A DNA stretch of 64,000 nt from Orobanche coerulescens (lineage: Eukaryota > Streptophyta > Magnoliopsida > Lamiales > Orobanchaceae), in assembly GCA_033398695.1 (NCBI GenBank), contig CM065803.1, positions 45,313,501 through 45,377,500 on the forward strand. The letters run 5' to 3'. A program made the position numbers and the translations under genes. Below are positions 23,331 through 35,144 of this stretch, piece after piece; position 1 is the first letter of the stretch; every line of letters begins with the position of its first letter. Below the pieces are notes generated by a model. That model was not told the DNA's origin. It searched no databases and saw only the letters and a list, made by a program, of their open reading frames with translations.

Positions 23331-24509
23331 TTAGTTCGTTTTTCGCAAACTCCATTTGATTTCCGCCCCGTTCATCGAACCGTTCATATATTTGTTAAAA
23401 TTATGACCATTGGTCGTTAGCAATTCGACTTTCAGTTCGGTCATCAAATGTTGTTTGCGGAAAGGTTTCGACGTGAACAACTTCCCGAAACACCTGGTTT
23501 TTCCATGACTAATTTTCCGCTGGGCTTTCGGCTTACTCTCCTCCTTCACAAACGCACTCAAGACTACAGCAGATTTGTCCTCATGCTCGAGGAACGCCAC
23601 TCGTTCTACATCCTTCTTAAGACTTGGACCATTTAACACAAAATCTGAATTTTCCCACCGACGATGTTTTCGGTGCTTTCCTCTTTCAACGTCATTTACA
23701 CTTTCAATTTGTGACCTTTTATCAATACTTCCGGGACATGGAAACGATTTGAATACTTGAAAAGTAACTTGCTCGTCTTGGACCCTCAGAGTTAACTCCC
23801 CTTTTTCCACGTCGATAAGGGTTCGGCCAGTCACTAAAAATGGTTGTCCCAAGATGATTGGAATATCTTCATCTTCCTCCATGTCGAGTACGATGAAATC
23901 GGCTGGAAAGATGAACTTATCAACTTTGACTAAAACGTCCTCAATCACTCCCCTTGGGTATTTGATGGATCGATCTGCCAATTGTAAGGAGACTGTTGTT
24001 GGCTTGGCTTCCCCAATATCCAGCTTTTTGAAAATCGAAAGAGGCATGAGGTTGATACTAGCACCGAGATCGCATAGTGCCTTATTAAAAGAAAGATTCC
24101 CCATGGTGCACGGTATGTTGAAGCTTCCCGGATCTTTCAATTTAGGTGGGAGCTTCTTTTGAAGAATTGCACTGCACTCCTCTGTCAAGGCAACCGTTTC
24201 AAACTCCTCAAGCTTTCTTTTCTTCGATAATATCTCTTTCATGAACTTAGCGTAACTCGGCATCTGTTCGAACGCGTCGGTGAACGGAATGTTTATGTGA
24301 AGCTTTTTAAACACATCAAGGAACTTAGAAAATTGTTTGTCCGCCCTTCTTTGCTGTAATCTCTGCGGAAACGGGACGGGGGGCATACATGTCTTCGAGT
24401 TATCCGGCAACTTTATTGAAGGTTTCAAATCCTTCGACTCCTCTGGCTCTAAATCATTCTCTTCCTCAATTTCCTTCTTCTTTTCACACCGCTCGGGCTG
24501 ATCCAGCAC
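23331..24509 (-). pseudogene. Element F Athila-type protease (gag-pol junction), with no RT following
   Basis: 392 codons without interruption. An acidic N terminus (EIEEENDLEPEESKD) leads into VPFPQRLQQRR and KFLDVFKKLHINIPF, both typical of Athila gag-pol. The protease follows with ALCDLGASINLMP, LQLADRSIKYPRG and IPIILGQPFL; DLGAS in place of DTGAS is usual in Athila. The last 140 residues are unlike RT and end at a stop at 23331. The frame is intact, but separated from gag (24605) by a stop or frame change. Inference: an element that keeps structural and protease functions and borrows replication enzymes. Confidence 0.85.
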
Positions 24510-24604
24510 CTCTTTCCCACTTCTTCAGCTGATTGCGTTTAGACTCTCTCTAGGATTTGTCTCCGTTGTACTCGGCAATGCTCCCTCACGGATTTGTCAA
24601 CACA

Positions 24605-25898
24605 TTAGCAATTTGGCCCACTTTGGACCTCCAGTTCGAATGGAGCGGAATGATTTTGCAATGTAGCTTGATGCAGGGTCATAAATTGACTCGTATTTGC
24701 CGCCAATTTTGCAAGTGCTTCCTCGAGAGACACTTTGGGAGCGGGAGGGGGCTGCTGTTGATTCTGAGCGAACGGGGGTTGGTTTGAGTTCTGTCCGTTT
24801 CTCCACGAAAAGTTGGGATGATTGCGCCACCCCGGATTATAAGTGTTGGAGTACGGGTTATTCTGCCGATTTCCATTTCCCACGAATTGAGCCTGCTCCA
24901 TCTGATGTTGCTCGAATGGGTTCCCAACTTGACACTCTGCGCTCGGGTGTGATCCTTTACACCAATTGCATGTCTCTATGGTAACGGGGGCTGGTGCGTG
25001 CGAAAATGCCTGGAGCTGTTGGGTCAAAGTGGCGACTTGAGCTGACAAGGTGGAAATCGGATCATTACTTGAAACTTCCATAACTCTCTTCGGTGTCAAT
25101 CTTTCCGATGGCCATTGGTATGCGTTTGCGGCCATAGCTTCCAAAAGCGAGTGTGCCTCGGCCATACTCTTTCCCATCAAGGCCCCACCAGAGGCCGCAT
25201 CGACTAGAGTGCGTGTAGAAGCACTCAAACCAAGATACAATGTCTGAATCTGAAGCCAATCAGGAATGCCGTGATGAGGGCATCTTCGTAGCAAATATTT
25301 ATATCGCTCCCACGCCTCGTGGAGCGATTCCATATCGTACTGACCAAAGGTGGTTATTTCGTTTCTCAACCTCGCCGTCTTAGCAGGTGGGAAGAATTTC
25401 ACAAGAAAGGCTTGCGCTAACCCCTCCCATGTTGTAATCGACCCCGGCGGTAAGGAATTTAACCAAAATTTCGCTTTATCCCTCAAAGAGAAAGGGAAAA
25501 GCCTCAATCGGATGGCATCGTCGGTGACACCATTAGTCTTGAACGTGTCGCATATCTCAAGGAAAGAAGCAATATGGGCATTCGGGTCGTCATTCGGCGA
25601 TCCACGAATGGCTCGCCTGCACCATCTGAATAATAGCGGGCTTGATCTCAAAATTATTGGCTTGGATAGTGGGACGCCGAATTCCCGAAAAATTAGCATT
25701 GATCTGCGGCATGGCATAATCTCGAAGAGCTAGTTCCGGTTGAACTTGCCGCACTTGGTTATCTCCTCCTTGGACTTCGATATTCTCGGCCATGTTGACC
25801 GTCGTCCGCAACTCTCTTTTCTCCTTCTTGTTCCTTCTTAGAGTGCGCTCGAGCTCGGTATCTAAAGGTAGTAGGCCTTCGTTACCGAGTTTTCTCAT
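24605..25898 (-). pseudogene. Element F gag (Athila type)
   Basis: Starts MRKLGNEGLLPLDTELER at 25898, then LRDYAMPQINANFSGIRRP. A frameshift at about 25600-25700 leads into the capsid core (FLEICDTFKTNGVTDDAIRL, FPFSLRDKAKFWLNSLP, AFLVKFFPPAKTARLRNEI). A single Athila-type zinc finger CNWCKGSHPSAEC lies near 24940, followed by an Asn/Gln/Pro-rich region. It would form the particle. Confidence 0.87.
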
Positions 25899-26040
25899 GC
25901 ACTACACGAAAGGTCCTGAAAGGAAAAACAAATAAACGAAATTAAATACACAAAAATAAAAATAAAACGTTCAAATTAAGACTGGAAATACCTAAATCGA
26001 TATTAGAAAATTTCAGTCCCCGGCAACGGCGCCAAAAACT

Positions 26041-27342
26041 TGTTGCGATATTTCTTACACGCAAGTGCACGTCATCGTTTACAAGTAATAAAGTGATAAG
26101 TAGAGTATCGTTCCCACGAGGACTGAATCTCTAACTACCGATTTTTGTGTATTCCAATTTTATTTGAACAATCGAATTTGGGTTTGTGCAATTAATAACT
26201 AAAAGAATTACTAAAAGACTAGTAGAAAACGATAGCTTGAATAAAATAAATCAAATGAATAATAAGTCTAGGATTCTGAATCCGCCTCAGTTTATCCGAA
26301 TTTACTCTCGATTATCCGTAATAAATAATTTTCCCAATTTATTGAAGGCGGAGATTGCTAATATATTCTACCGCCTCTCCCGAGGTCAATAGATTTATCT
26401 AAAGGCGAATAACGCACTCTATCCCTAGGTGAATTAATTCGTCAATAGGCGAAAAGCTTAAAATCTCCCAAAGGCCACGTAGTTCCTATGAGTATATTCC
26501 TATCTCACAGAATAAAACGGTCCTCACCAATAGTTCCTCACCAAATCTCCTCTCCCGATTCGAAGTGAATGATTAAATCAATACAACTATTGGCCAGATA
26601 ATTGCAAGCATTAAACACAATTGGGACAACTCAATAAAAAGGTAATTAATTGGATAATCTCAAGAAATTCGTCAAAACAAAGGTTTCATCAAAACCCTAG
26701 ATTAGGGCTTTAGCCTGACATACTAAAAATTGAAAATACAGAATAGATAAATGAAAGCATAAAATTCAAACGCAGATGAAGCTCGGATTCCTCCGTTCTT
26801 CAGCTTCCGCCCTCTGCCCTTGAAGTCTTCTGCTTCCCCCTTCTTCTGCCGTCTCCAAGCTTAAGCTCCAAAAGATTAAAAGATCCAAAGATAAATTAAT
26901 TAGGGTCTTAAACCCTATTTATAGCTCAGCACATCTCCAAATCGCGTCCGTATCAGTCGGTCGGCGGCAAACGGCCCAAAATCCGCGGACATACAAAAAC
27001 CGCCAAGTGTGCCGCGACACACTAAACTGTGCCGCATGACAGAGCCTTCACTTGGAAGCACAGGCGTCATCAATTTCTTACGTGCGCGGCTCACCTGGCG
27101 TGCCGCGGCACAGACTGATTTACTCTGCCTTGGTGGGTGTCTTCTGTGCCGTAGCTGCTTCCTTGTGCCGCGGCTCAGAGTCTAGATTTGCCGTTTTCGC
27201 CCGTTTTGCCTCGTTTTAGCTCCCGGACTTCAATTTCCTGTCAATCATACAAAATTAAGGCATTAAAGGCTCATTTATACAATTTCACTCTCCAAAATAC
27301 TACAAAATAATGATAAATAAGCGTATAAAAATACGCCTAACA
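26041..27342 (-). repeat. Element F right (5') LTR
   Basis: 1,302 bp partner of 18242-19553, with a TATA box (minus) at 26914-26924. The GTGCCGCGG block at 27005-27180 is eroded here: two units read gtgccgcgacac and gtgccgcatgac. Confidence 0.93.
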
Positions 27343-28373
27343 TAATCTTATCAAATCCGGAATCATATTCGTATTCCTATACGAATATTGTACCAAAATA
27401 CATAACTTAATTCTAAATGTGAATATTCCATATTCATATCCAAAACACCAACACTTTAAAATGTATTCATCAAATCAATGATCAATTCATCTCGACATTA
27501 GGGATTTTATAACATATTCGATTCCAACTTCAACTCCAAATACGAAGACAAAACTCCTTGTTCATACTTGTAAATTCGTAGAAAACAATTTACCGATTAT
27601 TATCGTGAATAATCACATTCCAAAATTATCCGAAATCCTTCCAAAATCATAACATGTAACTCAAGAGTTCTTCAAGAACACGAATTATCCAAATTCACGT
27701 TCATAATCCATAAAACAACATAACCCGATGTTTTATAACATCTAAACAACCCTTAATCATAATTCAAGGTGTATATAATCATGTTCTTCAACATATACTT
27801 CTCATAACATCATGAATCACAACAAACCACCAAGAACATCGAGAATACCACGATTCCATAATCATAACAACATAATCGAATCATTTGATCACTAATTCAT
27901 TATCTTCCCTTAACAAAATTCTTGTAAATACCAAGAATCATCACAACAATATCAATTCAACCATCATTCATATGAAAACGTGTAGAATTTTCCAAGTTCT
28001 ACTCATTGAGACATTTCATCGAACACTTTGAAGGCATAGTCCAATTCAATCGATTATTCAAAGAAATACTCGAATTCGTTCCACAAAACTTCAAGAGTAT
28101 TGAATGATTTCAAGAATACAACAAGGTTCCATCAATAATCTGAGTTAAAACGAATCAAATCGGCCAAAACACCAAGAAACATCAAGAACATCCAGAAACC
28201 AAAAGTTTAGGTGTTCTTACCTTCGATCCGGGTGGAAGATGATGTTAATCCATGATTCCAACTTCTAAAACATGTTGTTATAAGTTGCTCTTACTCAAAT
28301 CCATCAATTCTTGCTGAAGGAATCGCGAAAAAACGAAGAAAAAATGAAAATGCCGAAGTGACCCGGTCCAGGC

Positions 28374-28936
28374 CTTATATAGGCCGAGACATGCCGGTAC
28401 CTTACGTACGTAACCGGTCACTGCCTTACGTACGTAACCGGCCATGTCCTGCTCACTGCCCAGTCCGTTCGGTACCCTTACATACGTAACCGGCACCTAG
28501 CTTACGTACGTAACTGGCCCTTACGGCCGTAACCGGCCACTGCCTTACGTACGTAATCCGCCAGTCCTAGCCATCCCTGCGAGTCACTGCCGACCGTGAT
28601 CGGCCATCCATGCGAGTCACTGCCGACCATTCTCGGCCACTACAGGTCCTCTCCGCCACGACTCAGCCAGCCGCCCCGTGACGTACGTAACACTTATCCC
28701 GTTGCGTATGTAACACGTACGTTGACTTGCTACAGTATTATGGTCGTGTTACGTACGTAACACGTACGTTGACTCACCTGTCAACATCCTCCGCCGAAAG
28801 TTGCCGACACCGGGTCCCACCTGCCGGCCATGACTCCGTCTTGTCCGATGCCCTCGTTACGTACGTAATACCTTAGCCTTAACGTACGTAACCGTGCCAA
28901 TCTTACGTACGTTAGCTCACCTTGTTAACGTACGTA
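28374..28936. repeat. TTACGTACGTAA palindromic array with adjacent TATA box in element C
   Basis: Some 13-15 copies of acgtacgt, about five as the full 12-bp palindrome ttacgtacgtaa, others as acgtacgttga or with one or two changes (ttacggccgtaa). The array spans 28402-28936 and starts about 20 bp upstream of the minus-strand TATA box ctatataag (28374-28382). Each full unit holds two overlapping ACGT cores. Confidence 0.88.
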
Positions 28937-29243
28937 ACAATTTCATACTTAGCCAATTTCAGCAATTCCTCCAATGTCACGGCATACCAAACACGAGCAT
29001 ATGGCAAAAATCAATACATATACTCAATCCAAAAATATTCTCACACGATATACCTGATATCCAAATCAGTTCAACCTGATACAGCAAATCCTCAATACAA
29101 CTGTCAATCCAAAACAGTAACCACACCAGTATAACTGTCTCGGTTCTCAATTTATTTTATCCATACTGTATAGATACCAAACTATACGGTATATCTCAGA
29201 TAAAATAACGCGAAAAATTTATACTGAAAATCTGGGTATTACA

Positions 29244-29890
29244 AAGTTTGCCGACAGGATCACGACAATGGAGATGGAGTACGCGGAGACGGCCAAGCGG
29301 GCTAAGCAGGATCTCGACCGGATGAGGCAGGATCTCGACCGGGCCTGGGCGGCGATCGACCGGATGCGCGATCAAATGACGGAAGCCCATCGGTTGCATG
29401 CGGGCTCGCAGGAAGAGGCGACCGGGCTGAAGGCGGTGGTGTACCGGTTAAATGGTGAGCTGGAGTCGTCGAAGGGGGAGCTGGCCACCAAGGTTGCCGA
29501 GCTCCAAGGTGCGGATCAAACAATCGCGGGGCTGAAGGAGAAGTTGGAGCGACCGAGGCCGATCCCTTCCGCAACGTGGAGTATGTCAGTGAGTTTGCCT
29601 ATTACATGGCCTACGCTGACGCCATCCGCGCTGCCAAGAAGTGAGGGCTCGAGGTCGGCCCTCTGATTGATAACTTCAAAGCCTATGTGCTTGAGCATCC
29701 TTTGCAGCCGGCCTCCTTTGTTCCGATCCTCGACCTCTCCGACCTCGGAATCGACCTGAGCTGGTATCCATCGCCGGACAAACTCGTTCATCTGGATGCC
29801 GGCGAGGAAGCGCACACCGATCCAACAGACGGAGGCGAAGGCCGGACCGATCCAACGGCCGGTGGCGAAGGCCAAACGGGGGCAGCCTGA
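29244..29890 (+). pseudogene. Antisense gene of element A, 3' part (coiled coil and C terminus)
   Basis: Resumes in frame after element C. A long coiled coil comes first (MEMEYAETAKRAKQDLDRM onward to LKEKLE, about 29268-29560). After a frameshift near 29565 comes a tail with EFAYYMAYADAI, GPLIDNFKAYVLEHP and ILDLSDLGIDLSWYP, a C-terminal signature I associate with the plant gypsy-type transposon protein family. One in-frame TGA lies near 29651. A direct repeat of an Asp/Glu/Gly-rich unit (DPTDGGEG) closes the protein at 29890. Confidence 0.7.
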
Positions 29891-30991
29891 GTTAGACCGC
29901 TTTCATTTTGTTTTCACTTGTAATTTTTTAGTTTCATTGTGTTTTGCCTTCGGGCTCTTGTATAAATATTCTGAGTGAAATGAAATATATAATTTCATCT
30001 GATTCCTTGCTTGTATGATCGTCTGTCTGAATCTTTCGCATTTGACTTCACACAAGTATTTGAGGAGCGGTCGTTGTATGTATAGCATCTAATGTATTGG
30101 CATCCTTAAAATTCTTACTTGTAAATTTCTGAACAAAACCGATCGTCATATGTGCATTTGAACAAAGCCGATCGTATGTGGTTCCATCCTCCTAATCGCA
30201 TGTATGGTTCCGTTCTGCCCCTTGTTTTTGTTTACTTGGTGAAAGTAAGGGAACAAAAATAATTTGTTTAGCGAGCTATCTTTAGTTTGGTTCTTGCGAT
30301 CTTCGATTTTGTTGATTCCACGATGGAACTGACCTCTACGACTATGTCTTGTGCGCGAGCGACATTCCGTCTGACGGTTAACTTCTCGCAACTCACTTAA
30401 TTATGAGGGTCCTCCGTAGGCTACGTTTTGCCTTGCAATGTAGTGATAGGGCGGACGGTCTCTGCCTGGAGGAGTTCTTGCATGGGGCGCCGTCGGATAA
30501 ATTGACTTCGCCACCGTGGCTTGTTAGCACTTTTCTGTCTAAGAGGGCATACGTTGTGACGGGGGGAAGGACGCGTCGTATCGTCCAGGTCCACCATATT
30601 AGATGATGGATCCGAGGACGGGCGAGCGTGTCCACTGATCTGTTTTGGAGGGTCCTTCAGCTACGCCCGCCTCGTATTTAAACGAAAGGGCGGGCGATCT
30701 CTGCCCAAAGGAACCTTGCATGGACGGGCTATCGGTTCCATCGACCTCCAGAACCATGGCTGGACTTTTCTACCTTGGATCGCCATGTTAGATGATGATC
30801 CTCGACAGTATACATTGTGCTAGGGGGGGGGCGATCGCTTGCCTATGTCCATCAGGTTAGATGACGAACTCTTGGAGGGCGAGCGAGTCGCCCTCTTTTT
30901 TATTTGTTTTTTTTGTCGAGGCGAATCATTTAGAGGGGATCGGAAAATCTCGTTAAGATCTTTGTACATTGGGTAATTGAATACAGAGATT
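29891..30991. other. Spacer between the convergent antisense gene and pol of element A
   Basis: No coding signal. 29930-29995 is AT-rich with aatgaaat and tataaatatt, plausible as a 3' end region for the plus-strand gene. A G-run with gggcgatcgc lies at about 30825-30840. Two similar blocks about 30440-30610 and 30690-30860 share features (gcggacggtctctgcc vs gcgggcgatctctgcc; ccttgcatgga vs cttgcatgggg), suggesting a degenerate duplication. Confidence 0.5.
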
Positions 30992-32209
30992 TCATTGATA
31001 GTATTTCTTCAAATGAACGGCGTTCCAGGGATATTGGTCCGGAGTGCCGTCTGGGTGTTGGAGCTCGTAGGCTCCTTTGGTAAGCCATTTGGATATCCTG
31101 AAGGCCCCCTCCCAATTCGGGCTAAATACTCCCGTGTGAGTCAGGACCTTTTTGAGGACTAGGTCGCCCACTTGGAATCGCCTTTCCTTGACCTTCGAAT
31201 TGAAAAATTTCTCGGATTTCCTTTTGTGGATTGTGTTCTTCATTTCCGAGGTCAGTCGTCGTTCCTCGAGCATATCCAAGTCGATTCGTCGAGCTACATC
31301 ATTGTCCGTCGTCATTTGTTGTGCAGTTCGGTGGTTGAGAATGGCGATCTCCGAAGGGATCACTGCTTCTGTTCCGAAGGCGAGGGCGAATGGGTTTTCA
31401 CCGGTTGAATTTTGGGTCGTCGTTCGGTAGGACCATAAAACAGCCGGGAGCTCGCTCACCCATCGTCCTTGTTTGGATTCGATTCTTGCTTTGATCGTGT
31501 GTTTGAGAATCTTATTTACAACCTCTACCTGCTCGTTCGTCTGAGGGTGGTAAGGGGGCGAGAATAGCTTTTTAATTCCCCATTTCTCACAGAATTGCAT
31601 AACTTCCAAACCGTCGAACTGCTTTCCATTGTCGGAGATGATAGCCTGAGGTAGACTGAATCGGCATATGATGTTCTTCCAAATGAACTTGATCACTTGT
31701 TCTTGGCCGATCTTGGTGAGTGGCTCGGCCTCTGACCATTTTGTGAAATAATCGACCCCCACGATGGCGAATTTACATCCCCCTGGCGCCGTCGGCAAAG
31801 GACCGATGAGGTCGATGCCCCATTGGGCAAACGACCACGGACTGTACATAGAAGTGAGCTGCTCGGGGGAGAGCTTGATGTTCGGGCCCATTACTTGACA
31901 CCTGTGACAAGATCGGGCGTAGGCGATCGCGTCTTTTTGTAGGGTAGGCCAGAAAAAGTCTTGCCTGGTCGTCTTGTAGATGAGAGCTCGCCCTCCAGCG
32001 TGATTTCCACAGATCCCGTCATGGATTTCGGCTAGAAAAAGTCGGCCTTCCTTAGGCATAATGCATTTGAGGAGAGGAAGGCTGAAAGCTCGCTTGTAAA
32101 GCTGATCGTCCAATAGGATGTATTTGGTTGCTCGAAGCTGAAGCTGGCGAGCTTTGATCCGATCTGCGGGGATCGTTCCGTCCTTCAAGTATTTAATGAA
32201 CGGAGTCAT
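30992..32209 (-). pseudogene. Element A integrase
   Basis: 405 codons open. Order: HHCC zinc domain (ICGNHAGGRALIYKTTRQ, then CHRCQVMG), catalytic core with WGIDLIGPLP, IISDNGKQFDG and the third acidic residue in NEQVEVVNK, then a C terminus with GDLVLKKV and GAYELQHPDGTPDQYPWN, typical of Tat integrases. No chromodomain. It overlaps the RNase H reading by a few bases. Confidence 0.93.
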
Positions 32210-33282
32210 CCAGTTCTCTTCGGCGATGGCAACATGGTGATCAAGCTTCTGCCGATCGCCGATTTTGCTGACTTCGTGATTTGGATGTTATAGAAGTCTG
32301 CCGCTCCATCTGACGATGCGAGTTTGTTAAGGTCATCGGCCTGGGAGTTGTGCTCTCTTGGGACTTGTTCGATCAGCACTTTTTCAAACTTTGTGCACAT
32401 TTCGGCGACCAATTCTTGATATTTGATCATCTGTTCGCCGCGCGCCTCATATTCCCCATTGACTTGGTTCACGACCAAGAGGGAGTTCATGAAGATGTGG
32501 AGGCAGCGCACGTCCATGGCGAGCGCTAGATCGAGCCCGCCTACCAAAACTTCGTACTCGGCTTCATTGTTGGTCGCACGGAATCCGAAACGCACGGCAT
32601 TTGTAAAACTTTGGCCATCGGGGCTGATGAGGACAATCCCTGCCCCTGCTCGCGAGCTGGTCGCCGATCCATCTACGTACAATTTCCAGGCAGGACGGCC
32701 GACCTGAGTCGGACTGGGCAGGAACGTTAATTCCACCATGAAATCTGCCAGAGCTTGGCCTTTGATCGCCGTGCGAGGAGCGTACATGACACTGTATTGG
32801 GCGATCTCCAGTGACCACTTGAGAAGTCGCCCGTTGGTGTCTGGACGGTGCAGAACTTGTCTTAGAGGGAGAGTTGTCAGAACCTCCACTTGGTGTTCGA
32901 AGAAGTAGGCCCTCAGCGTGCGAACACTCATGACTAGTGCGTAGACGAGCTTCTCCATAGTTGTGTAACGCGTTTCCGCGTCATGAAGCGCTTGACTGAC
33001 GAAGTAGATCGGAAAATGGGCTTGCCCCTTTGCTCGTACTAATACAGTGCTTAGCGCGACCTCCGAGGCTGCCAGGTAGAGGAATAGCTTTTCGCTGGGG
33101 ATTGGCTTTGCCAAAAATTGGGGATTAGACAGATACTCCTTGATTTTGGTGAACGCCATTTGACTTTCCTTCGTCCATGCAAATTTCTTATTCTTTATGG
33201 CGGCGAAGAATGGCTTGCTTTTGTCTCCGAGCTGAGAAATGAAATGGTTAAGGGCTGCTAGACAACCCGTGAGGCACTGCAC
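32206..33282 (-). pseudogene. Element A RNase H plus second (archaeal-type) RNase H
   Basis: First RNase H segment with ESQMAFTKIKEYL, then LFLYLAASEVALSTVL and YTTMEKLVYALVMS (normal catalytic positions degenerate). After a linker, a second RNase H begins WKLYVDGSATSSRAGAGIVL, continues with RATNNEAEYEVLVGGLDLAL, and ends REHNSQADDLNKLAS. A second, archaeal-like RNase H between the first RNase H and integrase is the hallmark of Tat elements. Confidence 0.9.
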
Positions 33283-34134
33283 CTATTTGAAATTCCGCGG
33301 CTCCTGCATGTCGAGGATCGCCTGGATCTTGGTAGGGTTCGCTTCGATCCCCCTTTGGCTCACGATGTGCCCTAGGAACTTTCTGGAGCTTACCCCGAAG
33401 TTGCATTTCTTGGGGTTCAGTTTCATGTTGAATTTCTCGAGGATGGCGAACGTCTCGGAAAGGTCTTTGAGGTGATGTTCTATATTGAGGCTCTTGACCA
33501 CGATGTCGTCAATGTAAACCTCCATGGTCTTGCCGATCTGATCGGCGAACATCCCGTTGACTAGTCATTGGTAGGTCGCCCCCGCATTTTTCAGACCGAA
33601 CGGCATTCAGACCCAAAAGTACACGTCTTTTTCCATGTGGAATGATGTGTGTTTTACGTCTTTCTCCACCATTGGGATCTGATGGTACCCGGCGAAGGCA
33701 TCCATAAACGACATCATTTCACAACCTGCCGTGCTATCGACCAAGTGGTCAATATGAGGCATTGAAAAGTGGTCTTTCGGACATGCCGCGTTGAGGTCGG
33801 TGAAATCGATGCATAACCTCCAAGAGTTGCTCGCCTTTTTGATGAGCACCACGTTGGCTACCCACTGTGGCTCATCGGTAGCTAGTCCGATTAGTTTGTT
33901 GTCGAGTAGCTTTTTGACTTCTGCGTCGAGCGCATCATACTTCTCAGGACCGAATTTCCTACGTTTCTGGTGAACAGGCTTCCTCGTCGGGTCGATCTTT
34001 AGATAGTGGCAAGCGTGTTCAGGACTGATGCCGACCATATCTTGATGCGACCAGGCAAAGATTACGATTTTCTTACGTAGTAGACTGATCAGATCGTCTT
34101 TTAACTCGGGACCGACGCTTGAGCCGATCTGCAC
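33283..34134 (-). pseudogene. Element A reverse transcriptase (frameshifted)
   Basis: Motifs: VHQKRRKFGPEKYDALDAEV, VANVVLIKKASNSWRLCIDF, AACPKDHFSMPHIDHLVD, FMDAFAGYHQI, then after a break at about 33553-33606 the catalytic VYIDDIVVKS and FNMKLNPKKCNFGV. A stop at 33607 and a stop at 33283 interrupt it. Confidence 0.9.
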
Positions 34135-34200
34135 TTTCCGCTCCGGGCGATCCGGATCGATTGTTATACTTTCTAACTTTTCAATGGGGATGGTTGCTTC

Positions 34201-34869
34201 TCATTTGGAACGATTTCCGGACTCGATCCTTGGATGAATGTCGAGGCTTGGCTCAAAACCGATCCTTGGCTCAATGTCGTCCGTCAAATGATGCGAGATG
34301 CCGTCCTCTGAGTCGGGCCTGTATGAGGTTCTTGGCTTGTCGATCTCCATTGGTTGAATGTCGATCGCCTCAATGTTATAAATAGTATGGGAAACGTTTA
34401 AAGGGGAAGTTACGACACAGGAGTAATTCAAACATTTCTTTGCCATTAACTGGTCCCCTTTTATAGTACCGACCGTCCCATCGGTAGTGGGGAACTTGAT
34501 ACAGTAAAAGAAAGAAGAGGCGGCCGCCTCAAAGGTTTCTAGAAAGGGGCGACCTAGGAACCCATTATAGATGCTGGGCCTATCTATGACTACAAAATTG
34601 AGGTTCCTAGTGATCTTAACCTTCAGATCGTAACAGAATATTAGCTCGACAGAGAGCTTGATCCTTCCATAGGCTTGGACCGTGTTGTCGCCGAACCCTT
34701 GAAGCACGGTATCGAATGGCTTGATGAACTTGGTCAGGTTGCCGAGCTGGTCCAGAGCAGATTTGAATATGATGTTGCAAAAACTCCTATTGTCAACCAG
34801 CACGCGGCCGACCATTTTCCCAAGGATACATGCAGAGATCACCAATGCATCCTCTTTGGGGCACTGCAC
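34201..34869 (-). pseudogene. Element A protease region
   Basis: Contains the Tat protease fold signature: VVSA-like strand, then VLVDNRSFCNIIF where DxGSS is expected, then NFVVIDRPSIYNGFLGRPFL. The Gly of the catalytic triplet is replaced by Arg, so this copy would be inactive. Confidence 0.8.
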
Positions 34870-35144
34870 TCCTCCCTATCCTTGTTGGAGAAGGAGATGA
34901 GCGCGTCTCTGGAGATAGTTGGTTTTGGGGGAACCACGACATGGACTCCGGCGAACGCCCTCAGCTCGGCTTTCCGCTTTCTATTTAATATGGTGGAAAC
35001 CGGGGAAAGACCTTCGAGGTTTCCACCTCCCGACTGAAGCATATTGATCCGGCCGCCGGGGTTGATTGGAGGGATCGACTCGTCTGAGTACTCCGGCTCG
35101 TTTTGCTCGATCCTGGCGACCGGATTGGGAGGGATTCCGTCGTT

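Larger units (their letters stand above)
18242..27342 (-). mobile_element. Element F: non-autonomous Athila-type element with gag, protease and a cargo ORF
   Basis: LTRs at 18242-19553 and 26041-27342 start TGTTG(T/C)GATATTTC and end TACGCCTAACA, with taatc at 18237-18241 and 27343-27347. The primer site TGGCGCCGTTGCCGGGGA (minus, 26017-26034) is the classic Athila one. The polypurine tract AAGTTTGGGGGTATT (minus) is at 19554-19568. Minus-strand order: gag, protease, roughly 1 kb non-coding, cargo ORF. RT, RNase H and integrase are absent: the protease reading frame ends at 23331 and leads straight into post-pol-like sequence with aggcaacccgag. Confidence 0.92.
15345..29243 (-). mobile_element. 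Element C: solo LTR of a Tekay-type family, hosting element F
   Basis: Begins TGTAACACCCCC and ends GGGTATTACA, with aagtt duplicated at 15340-15344 and 29244-29248. After removing element F and its duplicated taatc, about 4.8 kb remains with no primer site, no polypurine tract and no coding sequence. That fits a solo LTR left by recombination between two LTRs. Sequence near 16560-16850 closely resembles the LTR of element D near 49720-49960, so the families are related. Orientation (minus) is inferred from that match and from the TATA box ctatataag at 28374-28382. Confidence 0.85.
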
